Shown here piece after piece: positions 1-5,229 of a stretch of 5,229 nucleotides of DNA; the stretch's first letter is position 1; each line of letters opens with the position of its first letter. This stretch comes from Candidatus Moraniibacteriota bacterium. GTDB lineage: Bacteria > Patescibacteriota > Minisyncoccia > Moranbacterales > GCA-2747515. Both the position numbers and the translations under genes were made by a program. The notes beneath the pieces were generated by a model, which was not told where the DNA came from, did no database searches, and saw nothing but the letters and a program-made list of their open reading frames with translations. Location: contig JAOZUJ010000067.1 in the NCBI GenBank assembly GCA_029938745.1, positions 1 to 5,229 of the forward strand, read 5' to 3'.

Positions 1-398
1 CTGCGATTATTGCTATTGGCATGAATGATTCAACTTTTAATAAAAATACAAATAAATGCAGGATTTCTCTGGAAGATACCAAAAAAAATATGGAGCAATT
101 AGTTTCAACGACGAAGAAAAATGGCAGTACAATAATATTTATAGGGCTAACCTCTGTAACTGAAAAACTAGTTTCGCCAGTCCCGTGGGCTACACATTTA
201 TCATATAGCAATGCAAACATCAAAAAATATGATAATGTAATAAAAAAAGTAGCCAATGATAATAATGTGCCATATTGCTACATGTATGATCTGTTGCAAG
301 ATGAAGATTTGGATGATGGGTTGCATCCAAACGCACAGGGTCACAAAAAAATGTTTGAACGAATCAGGGATTTTTTAGTTGAAAATAAAGTGGTATAA
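1..398 (+). CDS. SGNH/GDSL-family hydrolase, C-terminal part (5' truncated by window edge)
   Basis: The reading frame is open from base 3 to the TAA at 396-398, and no start is needed inside the window. The ATG at 21 is internal, because the residues before it (AIIAIG) run straight into a conserved motif. Seen: G-M-N-D at the left edge matches SGNH block III (GxND), whose Asn helps form the oxyanion hole. D-D-G-L-H-P-N near the C terminus (codons around 312-332) matches block V (DxxH), which supplies the catalytic Asp and His. The nucleophile Ser of block I (GDS) must lie upstream of the window. From family knowledge, these are esterases, lipases or carbohydrate O-deacetylases; substrate cannot be assigned. 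The glycosyltransferases downstream make a role on acylated surface glycans plausible, but that is inference. About 132 codons are present, roughly the last two thirds of a typical 180-220 residue SGNH domain. The stop codon overlaps the putative promoter of the next gene. Confidence 0.85.
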   Translation, partial: AIIAIGMNDSTFNKNTNKCRISLEDTKKNMEQLVSTTKKNGSTIIFIGLTSVTEKLVSPVPWATHLSYSNANIKKYDNVIKKVANDNNVPYCYMYDLLQDEDLDDGLHPNAQGHKKMFERIRDFLVENKVV

Positions 399-399
399 T
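391..399 (+). promoter_or_regulatory. Putative extended -10 promoter for the toxin-antitoxin operon
   Basis: TGGTATAAT at 391-399 is a consensus TATAAT hexamer with the TG dinucleotide of an extended -10 one base upstream. A second overlapping TATAAT lies at 399-404. No good -35 hexamer is seen at 16-18 bases upstream, only a T-run around 371-376, which is usual for extended -10 promoters. It overlaps the last codons of the SGNH gene and lies directly before the repeat array at 401-440, so a repressor bound there would block polymerase. The assignment is by motif only. Confidence 0.5.
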
Positions 400-400
400 A

Positions 401-440
401 TAATACAATGTGATACACTGTATTATGATGTAATACAATA
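401..440. promoter_or_regulatory. Likely TA operator: four 10-base repeat units with an embedded palindrome
   Basis: The 40 bases divide into four consecutive 10-base units: TAATACAATG (401), TGATACACTG (411), TATTATGATG (421) and TAATACAATA (431). Units 1, 2 and 4 are close direct repeats and unit 3 is diverged. TAATACA at 401-407 also forms an inverted repeat with TGTATTA at 419-425, giving an imperfect 25-base palindrome (401-425) with two mismatched pairs. Ribbon-helix-helix antitoxins bind short tandem or inverted half-sites as arrayed dimers and repress their own operon. Position between promoter and antitoxin start, and a period near one helical turn, fit that role. Binding is inferred. 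Confidence 0.6.
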
Positions 441-451
441 ATTAAATTATT

Positions 452-676
452 ATGAACACAACAATTTCATTCAGAACAAAGGAATCTGATAGAAAAAAAT
501 TAGACAGAATTGCAAAAGAGCAGGATAGAGATAGAAGCTATGTTATAAATCAGGCAATTGATATGTATTTAGATATGTATCAAGAAAAAATTAAAAGGAT
601 AAAAGAAGCACAAAAACAAGTAAGAAACGGTGAGGTGCGTGATGAAAAAGAGTGGAGAAAAGTTTTTAAAAGATAA
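452..676 (+). CDS. Ribbon-helix-helix (CopG/Arc-type) antitoxin of a type II TA module
   Basis: The protein has 74 residues. Seen: an N-terminal beta-strand-like TTISFRT (residues 3-9), a charged helix (about 11-24, DRKKLDRIAKEQ) and a second helix after a turn (about 28-43, SYVINQAIDMYLDM). This is the strand-helix-helix layout of RHH_1 (CopG/MetJ/Arc) DNA-binding domains, which act as intertwined dimers inserting the strand into the major groove. The rest (about 46-74) is a highly charged helix-like tail ending in EWRKVFKR, the usual place for toxin binding in ParD/RelB-like antitoxins. The gene sits 12 bases before a ParE/RelE-type toxin and after a repeat-rich operator, so it probably represses its own operon and neutralises the toxin. 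The start at 452 has no visible Shine-Dalgarno. The family call is strong; the exact subfamily (ParD versus another RHH antitoxin) is not settled. Confidence 0.85.
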   Translation: MNTTISFRTKESDRKKLDRIAKEQDRDRSYVINQAIDMYLDMYQEKIKRIKEAQKQVRNGEVRDEKEWRKVFKR

Positions 677-688
677 ATAGTTGTTGAT

Positions 689-979
689 ATGGAAGTTAAG
701 TTTACCACTAGGGTAATTGGTGATGTTGATATTATATATGAATATTTATCTAGAGATGATGAGTGTGTTGCAAAAAGTGTTTTGATGCAAATTGAAAAAA
801 TAATTGATTACATAAAAGAATTTCCAGAATTAGGCAAAAACGGTGACTTGAAAAATACAAGAGAGATTATAGTTCCTAAATTACCATTCGTGATCGTTTA
901 TGAAGTTGTTAATAGTGTTATTTATATTTTAACAATATTTCATACTTCATTAGACCCATATAAAAAATACAATAAATAG
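689..979 (+). CDS. ParE/RelE-superfamily toxin
   Basis: The protein has 96 residues, normal for the family. Seen: an N-terminal strand (MEVKFTTRV), a helical stretch with the pattern DVDIIYEYLSR, a second helix (about 28-45) with FPELGKNG, and then the signature C-terminal beta hairpin: TREIIVPKLPFVIVYEV followed by VIYILTIFHT. The order R-E-(I/L)-x-x-x-x-L-P-F-V-I-x-Y ... I-x-I-L-x-(I/V)-x-H is characteristic of ParE_toxin (PF05016) proteins. Known members either poison DNA gyrase (ParE) or cleave ribosome-bound mRNA (RelE). The sequence does not decide between these, though the FPxxG and LPFVIVY elements are more ParE-like. It lies downstream of its RHH antitoxin in the classical order and is presumably translated from the same mRNA. 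No Shine-Dalgarno is seen in the 12-base gap. The protein looks intact. Confidence 0.85.
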   Translation: MEVKFTTRVIGDVDIIYEYLSRDDECVAKSVLMQIEKIIDYIKEFPELGKNGDLKNTREIIVPKLPFVIVYEVVNSVIYILTIFHTSLDPYKKYNK

Positions 980-1002
980 TGAAAGATATTTTAAATTAAT
1001 TG

Positions 1003-2769
1003 ATGAAAAATATATTACAAAACAAAATATTCTGGATCATTCTTGGCATCACACTCGTTAGTGCGTTTTTGCGTGCATATCATTTTGAGGGTTGGATGCA
1101 TTATCAATTGGACCAGGCGCGAGATTTTCGCGTGATACACGCAGCTATGGAGTATGGTCCAGGAGAGCTGCCACTCCAAGGTCCGCGTGCTGCAGGATCA
1201 TTTCTCAGACTTGGTCCACTTTTGTATTATTTGGAGTATGGAAGTGCATTGGTTTTTGGAGATACGCCAGCAGGTAGCGTGATGATCATTCTTATTTTAA
1301 ATGTGCTAGCAATACCATTGTTTTATGTTTTTCTCAGGCGATTTTTTGATTGGAAATTATCAGCTGGACTTACGGGTATATTTGCAGTATCACTTTTTAT
1401 GATCGTGTACAGTCGATTTGGGTGGAATCCCACACTTGTTCCGTTTTTTATGATACTTTTTGCGTATGCACTTCTCAGAAGTGACACGAGATCAAATAAA
1501 AATGGTGGATGGTGGTTAGTTGTTGCAGCAATTGCACTTGCTTTTATTGTGAATATGCATTTTGTTGCATTTGTCACAGTACCTGTTATTGCTCTTGTGT
1601 ATTTTGTATGGGCACGACCACACTCAGCGCTAAAATATTGGTTTTTGGCAATTGCAGTTTTTGTGTTTTTGAACATCCCGCTTATTGTTAATGATGTGAA
1701 AACAGGAGGAGAAAATTTAGTAGAATTTATTGATGTTGTACTTGATAGAGGCGAAAGTGAGGGAGATAATCATAATATTGTTGATAAAGTTGTAAAAAAT
1801 GTTGGTGCACATACGCAGTACTATTGGTTAATCCTGACAGGAGATCAATTTGCTGGATTGCCGGAACTAAAAGGTTCAGATATTCGCTGTGAGTATGATT
1901 GTCGTCGGGGAATGGTACGTGGCATGGTGTCATTTGTGATGATATTTCTTGGCATTGTTGGATGGGTATGGTTGTATAGAATTGAGGAAGATGAAAATAA
2001 AAAAGATTTTCTTAAACTTGTTGCTGTGTGGGGAATAATTGTTTTTGCTGTATATACGCCACTTGCATATGATATTGCACCACGATTTTTCTTACTGAAT
2101 GCACCGCTAATGTTTGTGTTATTGGGATTTGTGCCAAAAGCAATAAATATAGAGTCTAAAAAATCAAGTAAGATTATTGCAATTGTCTTAATATTGATTT
2201 GTGTCATGTCTAATTTATTTTTTGTGGGCAAGTATTTTAGTGAGTTATCACGAGCAATAACAGATGAAAATCTCGTACTTGATTATAATGATAGAATTTT
2301 GAAGGAAAAAACGAGAGTAACATTTGAACAAATGAACATGATAGTTAATTGGATGGAAGAAGAACATGTGGATAATGGATATCCAATATTTTTCAGTAGT
2401 CAAATGGAATACAAAAGAGCGTTTGGAGAGATAATCAATGTACGTGATATTCCAAATGATGGAATTTCTAGTATTAATAAATTATATAAACAGGGAAACT
2501 ATTTTATTATTATTCGTACGAAGTCTATTCAAAAGGATTTTTTGGAAAAATTTGTAAAAGGTATGGATATTATTGATACAAAGAATTTTGGCACAATGAA
2601 CGTATATCAATTACAGCCAAAAGAAGACTTTATAACGGATGAACAAAAAGTTTTTGAACCAGATCAAAGAGATCCAAAGTTCAGCAAAGATGTGCAACCG
2701 AGATATCTATGGAGACAGGTATTTGAAGGTTGTACGTATAATCAAAAGACGGATAAGTGTGAAAAATAG
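1003..2769 (+). CDS. Polytopic GT-C glycosyltransferase, PMT_2/ArnT-like (GT39/GT83 type), with soluble C-terminal domain
   Basis: The protein has 588 residues from the ATG at 1003; a TTG at 1000 is in frame but the ATG is the likelier start. Seen: a first membrane segment (about 9-26), then a large extracytoplasmic loop holding LDQARD (Asp37 and Asp41), where GT-C enzymes carry their catalytic acidic residue. About eight to nine further hydrophobic segments lie between residues 92 and 410. A motif AYDIAPRF (355-362) resembles the PRY-type motif near the end of the PMT_2 membrane core. Residues from about 412 to 588 form a soluble, probably extracytoplasmic domain. Such enzymes transfer a sugar from a polyprenyl-phosphate donor to a lipid, glycan or protein outside the membrane; donor and acceptor are unknown here. 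Two Cys pairs (CEYDC at 296-300; CTYNQKTDKC at 577-586) could form disulfides. Early codons are GC-richer (36 of 60 bases at 1141-1200) than most of the window. The gap from the toxin gene is only 23 bases. A paralogue remnant lies at 4378-4629. Confidence 0.8.
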   Translation: MKNILQNKIFWIILGITLVSAFLRAYHFEGWMHYQLDQARDFRVIHAAMEYGPGELPLQGPRAAGSFLRLGPLLYYLEYGSALVFGDTPAGSVMIILILNVLAIPLFYVFLRRFFDWKLSAGLTGIFAVSLFMIVYSRFGWNPTLVPFFMILFAYALLRSDTRSNKNGGWWLVVAAIALAFIVNMHFVAFVTVPVIALVYFVWARPHSALKYWFLAIAVFVFLNIPLIVNDVKTGGENLVEFIDVVLDRGESEGDNHNIVDKVVKNVGAHTQYYWLILTGDQFAGLPELKGSDIRCEYDCRRGMVRGMVSFVMIFLGIVGWVWLYRIEEDENKKDFLKLVAVWGIIVFAVYTPLAYDIAPRFFLLNAPLMFVLLGFVPKAINIESKKSSKIIAIVLILICVMSNLFFVGKYFSELSRAITDENLVLDYNDRILKEKTRVTFEQMNMIVNWMEEEHVDNGYPIFFSSQMEYKRAFGEIINVRDIPNDGISSINKLYKQGNYFIIIRTKSIQKDFLEKFVKGMDIIDTKNFGTMNVYQLQPKEDFITDEQKVFEPDQRDPKFSKDVQPRYLWRQVFEGCTYNQKTDKCEK

Positions 2770-2796
2770 AATATTTATAATACAATGATAAATATT
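2770..2796. repeat. Perfect 9-base AT-only inverted repeat just after the stop codon
   Basis: AATATTTAT (2770-2778) and ATAAATATT (2788-2796) are exact reverse complements separated by nine bases. The stem has no G or C and no T-tract follows, so it is a poor intrinsic terminator. It could instead be a protein-binding site, a weak mRNA 3' structure, or chance in AT-rich DNA. The interval 2776-2781 also reads TATAAT, a possible -10 for the following gene. The 10-mer TAATACAATG at 2778-2787 is identical to the first unit of the TA operator at 401-410. Confidence 0.35.
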
Positions 2797-2866
2797 AATT
2801 CAACGTTATGAGCAGGCCGAAAGCTATGTTTAAAAGGATTGTTTTAAAAGAGTATTAGTTAAAAAT

Positions 2867-4375
2867 ATGAAAATGTTGAGAGATATCATTGAATTATCAA
2901 AGAAAGTCATATCCAATAGTCAAATAGTTTTTATTAAAAATTATCGTATTTTTGGTAAGCCAACCTTATTTTTGGTTATTTTGTTTTGTATAGCACTCCT
3001 TCCTTTATTTCAGGCTGATGTCAATTTTTTAGATGATTCATTGCGTGCGTTACAAGGCAACAGAGATTGGGCTTATTTACATAGTCGTTGGGTTTCAGAA
3101 TACCTATCAATTTTTGTACATGTTGACTTATTGTTACGAGACATTTCGCCATTTCCACAATTAATTGCGGTTTTCATAATGGCATTGACAAGTGTGCTTC
3201 TTTGTTGGATTATTTTCGATAAAAAATTAACAAAAATGGGGATTTTAATTAGCGCACTTTTAGGTTTGAGTCCATTTTTTTTGGAATCTTTTGCTTTCAA
3301 GTTTGACTCTCCGTATATGGCACTCTCAGTTTTTGCTTCAGTCTTCCCATTTTTATTTGTATTTAAAAATCAAAAATTGTTTGCCATTGCATCATTTTTA
3401 GGTTTGTTGATAATGTTAACTACCTATCAATTTTCCAGTGGCATTTATATAATGATCATAATTTTTTTATTGTTTCAATCGTGGAATATAAAAACCAACA
3501 GCTATCGCGAAATGGGTAAAATGTTGGCAGTGTCTATCATTAGTTATATTAGTGCCTTGATTTTTTTTAGAATTTTTTTATTACAAAATCAAATTTTTAA
3601 ATATAATACAGTTTTTTCAATAGATGAGATGATGGTAGGTATTTTTGATAATTTTAAAGATAACTTTGAAGAAGTCATTCAGTTTTTTAACACTTTTTGG
3701 ATTTGGCTTTTATTGATAATGATTATTGCTTTTGTGATTAAGGCCATTATTGTAAGCAAACAAAATAAATTTCTTGCTTTTTCGGCAGCTTTATTAGTTC
3801 TATTCTTATTACTTTTCTTTTTTCAGGGAATTTTTATTTTTGTTGATGGAATAGGTTCTGTGCCACGCTACTTCATTGGGTTTAATGCATTTATTGTTCT
3901 AATAGCTTTGTATTTAGCTAAACCGCCTTATAAATTTTTTGCAATACCAGCGGTGATTCTGCTTTATTGTTTTTTTGTGTTTGCTTTTGCATTCGGCAAT
4001 GCTTTGGCGGATCAAAAAGATTTCAAGACTTTTTTTGCTACAATGTTAATTAATGATTTATCCAAGATTATCACAGATGAAGAGCAACTTAAAGAAACAA
4101 ATATTTATCTTAGGGAGTCAATTGGAAATGCGCCTAGCGTGAAATTTCTACAAAGAGATTATCCAATTATAAAAAAGCTAATACCTAATGATTTTGGAAA
4201 ACATGTTTTTGGTTATATCAACTTAGCTTGGTATAATTTTCCAGTGCATCATCCGGGAAAGATATCAAAACAAATGAAAACGCAAGCCAAGGACCTTCCA
4301 ATTTTAGTAGATTCTTATTATTATACAATTCGGGGCGACAGCAAAAATATTCATATCTGGTTTAATAATCGATAA
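2867..4375 (+). CDS. GtrII-like polytopic glucosyltransferase
   Basis: The protein has 502 residues with about ten or eleven hydrophobic segments between residues 34 and 385, and a soluble C-terminal part (about 386-502). Seen: after the first membrane segment, FLDDSLRALQG (54-64) with the paired acidic residues Asp56-Asp57, then W68 and SRWVSE (73-78). These are followed by DISPFPQ (92-98) and SPFFLESFAFKFDSPYMALS (135-154). This succession matches my recollection of the Glucos_trans_II family (PF14264), named for GtrII of Shigella serotype-converting phages, which adds glucose to O-antigen from undecaprenyl-phosphate-glucose at the outer face of the membrane. Usual partners GtrA (flippase) and GtrB (lipid-linked glucose synthase) are absent from the window. 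Sugar and acceptor remain unknown. The start at 2867 has only a weak, distant purine run (AAAGAG near 2847-2852); an in-frame ATG at 2873 is an alternative. Codons are very T- and A-rich (a 60-base block at 3541 has about 9 G or C), unlike the start of the preceding gene, which hints at separate acquisition. Confidence 0.75.
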   Translation: MKMLRDIIELSKKVISNSQIVFIKNYRIFGKPTLFLVILFCIALLPLFQADVNFLDDSLRALQGNRDWAYLHSRWVSEYLSIFVHVDLLLRDISPFPQLIAVFIMALTSVLLCWIIFDKKLTKMGILISALLGLSPFFLESFAFKFDSPYMALSVFASVFPFLFVFKNQKLFAIASFLGLLIMLTTYQFSSGIYIMIIIFLLFQSWNIKTNSYREMGKMLAVSIISYISALIFFRIFLLQNQIFKYNTVFSIDEMMVGIFDNFKDNFEEVIQFFNTFWIWLLLIMIIAFVIKAIIVSKQNKFLAFSAALLVLFLLLFFFQGIFIFVDGIGSVPRYFIGFNAFIVLIALYLAKPPYKFFAIPAVILLYCFFVFAFAFGNALADQKDFKTFFATMLINDLSKIITDEEQLKETNIYLRESIGNAPSVKFLQRDYPIIKKLIPNDFGKHVFGYINLAWYNFPVHHPGKISKQMKTQAKDLPILVDSYYYTIRGDSKNIHIWFNNR

Positions 4376-4394
4376 ATTTTCAAAGAGAATTTTT
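4374..4394 (+). terminator. Weak candidate hairpin with T-run at the end of the GtrII-like gene
   Basis: AAATTTTC (4374-4381) can pair with GAGAATTT (4385-4392) across a three-base loop, with one G-U pair. A short T-run covers 4390-4394. It overlaps the stop codon and the first codons of the paralogue remnant. The stem is almost entirely A-T and the T-run is partly inside the stem, so this may be chance in AT-rich sequence. Confidence 0.2.
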
Positions 4395-4629
4395 ATGTAT
4401 CAATAAATAAAAAGATAGCAGATCGTTTGTCATAGAAATAAAAAACCTCGAAACTTTAACTGGATATCAATTAAAACCAAAAGAATGATTTATAACAGGT
4501 GAACAAAAAATATTTGAACCAGTTCAGAGGGATCCAAAATTCAGCAAAGATGTACAACCGAGATATTTATGGAGATAAGTATTTGAAGGATGTACGTATA
4601 ATTAAAAAACAGATAAATGCGAAAAGTAA
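4378..4629 (+). pseudogene. 3' remnant of a paralogue of the 1003-2769 glycosyltransferase gene
   Basis: From 4465 to 4629 the sequence aligns without any gap to 2605-2769 (constant offset 1860 bases), with 25 mismatches in 165 bases by hand count. Read in that frame it encodes the same C-terminal tail, including VQPRYLWR and EGCTY, but is interrupted by stops at 4486 (TGA, opposite Asp), 4576 and 4603 (TAA, both opposite Gln). It ends in TAA at 4627-4629, matching the parent's TAG. Further upstream the match is weaker but continues: EIKNLETL aligns with DTKNFGTM, and FQREFL (4378-4395) with IQKDFL of the parent, with about three codons of length difference and another stop at 4408. No start and no upstream part of the gene remain; the remnant begins within a few bases of the GtrII-like gene's stop. 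The 306-base stretch between 4376 and 4681 therefore holds this relic plus the promoter of the next gene. Confidence 0.9.
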
Positions 4630-4645
4630 TTTGCATAATAAATTG

Positions 4646-4654
4646 TGTTATACT
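4646..4654 (+). promoter_or_regulatory. Putative extended -10 promoter of the SIMPL-domain gene
   Basis: TGTTATACT at 4646-4654 has a TATACT hexamer with a TG one base upstream, 27 bases before the ATG. A TTGCAT at 4631-4636 resembles a -35 box, but the 12-base spacing is too short for it to be used with this -10. The site lies just beyond the relic's stop codon. The assignment is by motif and position only. Confidence 0.4.
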
Positions 4655-4681
4655 TAAAAAGTAATTAATAAAATTAAAATT

Positions 4682-5229
4682 ATGGAGATGAAATCAACAA
4701 CGCTTACAAACATTTTTATTATTGGGATTTTTGTGATAATGGCATATCTGGTGTTTTCTGATCGAGATATTACGATAAATAGTAATTCTGATATAGAGGA
4801 TACAATTGCAGTGGATGGTAGTGCAGAGACTTTCGTAAAGCCTGATACAGCTTCTGTATCATTTTCTATTACAAAAAAAGCACCGACGACTGATTCTGCT
4901 ATGGATTCTGTGAATCAAAGGATGAGTGATCTCGTAAATCAACTAAAGACTGTAGGAGTTGAAGAAAAAGACATTAAAACAACGAATTATAGTGTACATC
5001 CTGAATATTCATATAACGATGGGAAGCAAGTGTTTGAGGGGTATCGTGTTTCACAGAGTGTAACGGTGGTAATTCGTGATTTGGATAATGTGTCAGATGT
5101 GTTAGCAACGGTCAACAGTGCTGGCGTGGATAATGTATCACAACTTACTTTTTATGTAGATGAAACTGATGAGGTGATGGAGAAGTTGCGTGAAGAGGCA
5201 ATTGATGATGCAAAAGAAAATGCAAAAAA
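4682..5229 (+). CDS. Membrane-anchored SIMPL-domain (DUF541) protein, 3' truncated by window edge
   Basis: The frame is open from the ATG at 4682 to the window end (182 complete codons); an ATG at 4688 is an alternative start. Neither has a Shine-Dalgarno upstream. Seen: a short N terminus, one hydrophobic segment (about residues 8-25, an uncleaved anchor or signal peptide), a linker, then the SIMPL/DUF541 pattern. That pattern begins IAVDGSAETFVKPDTASVSF (42-61) and continues with a helix holding VNQRMSDLVNQLKTVGV, then DIKTTNYSVHPEYSYNDG, GYRVSQSVTVVIRDLDNV, VDNVSQLTF and, at the edge, REEAIDDAKENAK. This matches the order of the family (PF04402) from its first strand to the helix that precedes its last strands. 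The domain is named for a mouse signalling protein; the bacterial members are periplasmic or surface proteins of mostly unknown role, and some form oligomeric rings. The protein is anchored with its domain outside the cell. It has its own putative promoter and no clear functional link to the glycosyltransferases. Confidence 0.88.
   Translation, partial: MEMKSTTLTNIFIIGIFVIMAYLVFSDRDITINSNSDIEDTIAVDGSAETFVKPDTASVSFSITKKAPTTDSAMDSVNQRMSDLVNQLKTVGVEEKDIKTTNYSVHPEYSYNDGKQVFEGYRVSQSVTVVIRDLDNVSDVLATVNSAGVDNVSQLTFYVDETDEVMEKLREEAIDDAKENAK

Noticed and set aside
1000..1002. TTG as the start of the large glycosyltransferase
   Set aside because: An ATG follows immediately at 1003 and no ribosome binding site favours the TTG, so the ATG is the simpler choice.
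934..1002. A promoter for the large glycosyltransferase (TTCATT at 946-951 with TACAAT at 968-973)
   Set aside because: The -35 fits poorly and such pairs are frequent in AT-rich DNA. Read-through from the TA operon is equally possible with a 23-base gap.
1323..2231. Minus-strand open frames inside the glycosyltransferase gene (1323-1676, 1727-1933, 1845-2231) and one inside the GtrII-like gene (3073-3300)
   Set aside because: They lie wholly opposite well-supported coding sequence and their translations show no domain pattern, so they are shadows.
2808..2858. A 16-codon ATG-to-TAG frame in the gap between the two glycosyltransferase genes
   Set aside because: It is too short to support, has no recognisable motif or ribosome binding site, and frames of this length are expected by chance.
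4465..4629. Stops opposite conserved Gln (TAA) and Asp (TGA) might indicate a recoded genetic code
   Set aside because: TAA clearly ends the SGNH, antitoxin and GtrII-like genes, and no intact gene here contains in-frame TGA or TAA. The relic also lacks a start and most of its length, so ordinary pseudogene decay is the simple explanation.
4630..4660. Possible homology of the sequence after the relic with the sequence after the live copy (both contain ATAATA-type stretches)
   Set aside because: The match needs gaps and rests on low-complexity A/T bases, so it cannot be separated from chance by eye.

Overview
This is an AT-rich bacterial window with compact genes, all on the + strand. Short intergenic gaps, almost no recognisable Shine-Dalgarno sequences and small envelope-type proteins would fit a Candidatus Patescibacteria (CPR) genome or another low-GC, reduced-genome bacterium. 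This assignment is an inference from style, because the window holds no taxonomic marker gene.

Layout, left to right. (1) The 3' end of an SGNH/GDSL-type hydrolase gene, cut by the left edge (1-398). (2) A two-gene type II toxin-antitoxin module (452-979): a ribbon-helix-helix antitoxin followed 12 bases later by a ParE/RelE-fold toxin. It is preceded by an extended -10 promoter and four 10-base repeat units that form a likely autoregulatory operator. (3) A large polytopic GT-C glycosyltransferase of the PMT_2/ArnT type with a soluble C-terminal domain (1003-2769). (4) A second polytopic enzyme resembling GtrII glucosyltransferases (2867-4375). (5) A decayed remnant of a paralogue of gene 3 (about 4378-4629). 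Only its last 60-80 codons survive, with four in-frame stops. (6) The 5' part of a membrane-anchored SIMPL-domain (DUF541) gene, cut by the right edge (from 4682).

Functionally the region looks like a cell-surface glycan locus: two lipid-linked-sugar-dependent glycosyltransferases and possibly an esterase-type SGNH enzyme that could modify glycans. A toxin-antitoxin cassette is lodged among them. The remnant shows that there were once two paralogous PMT-type genes, and that the second was lost except for its 3' end, which now directly abuts the GtrII-like gene. Loss and gain of glycosyltransferases next to a TA module is what a locus diversifying surface sugars might look like. The acceptor and sugar cannot be read from the sequence.

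No RNA gene, CRISPR array, insertion sequence or clear intrinsic terminator was seen. I did not find convincing evidence of a wholly new system. The most informative signals are the paralogue remnant with its strongly conserved Cys-containing tail, and the helically phased repeats before the TA module.
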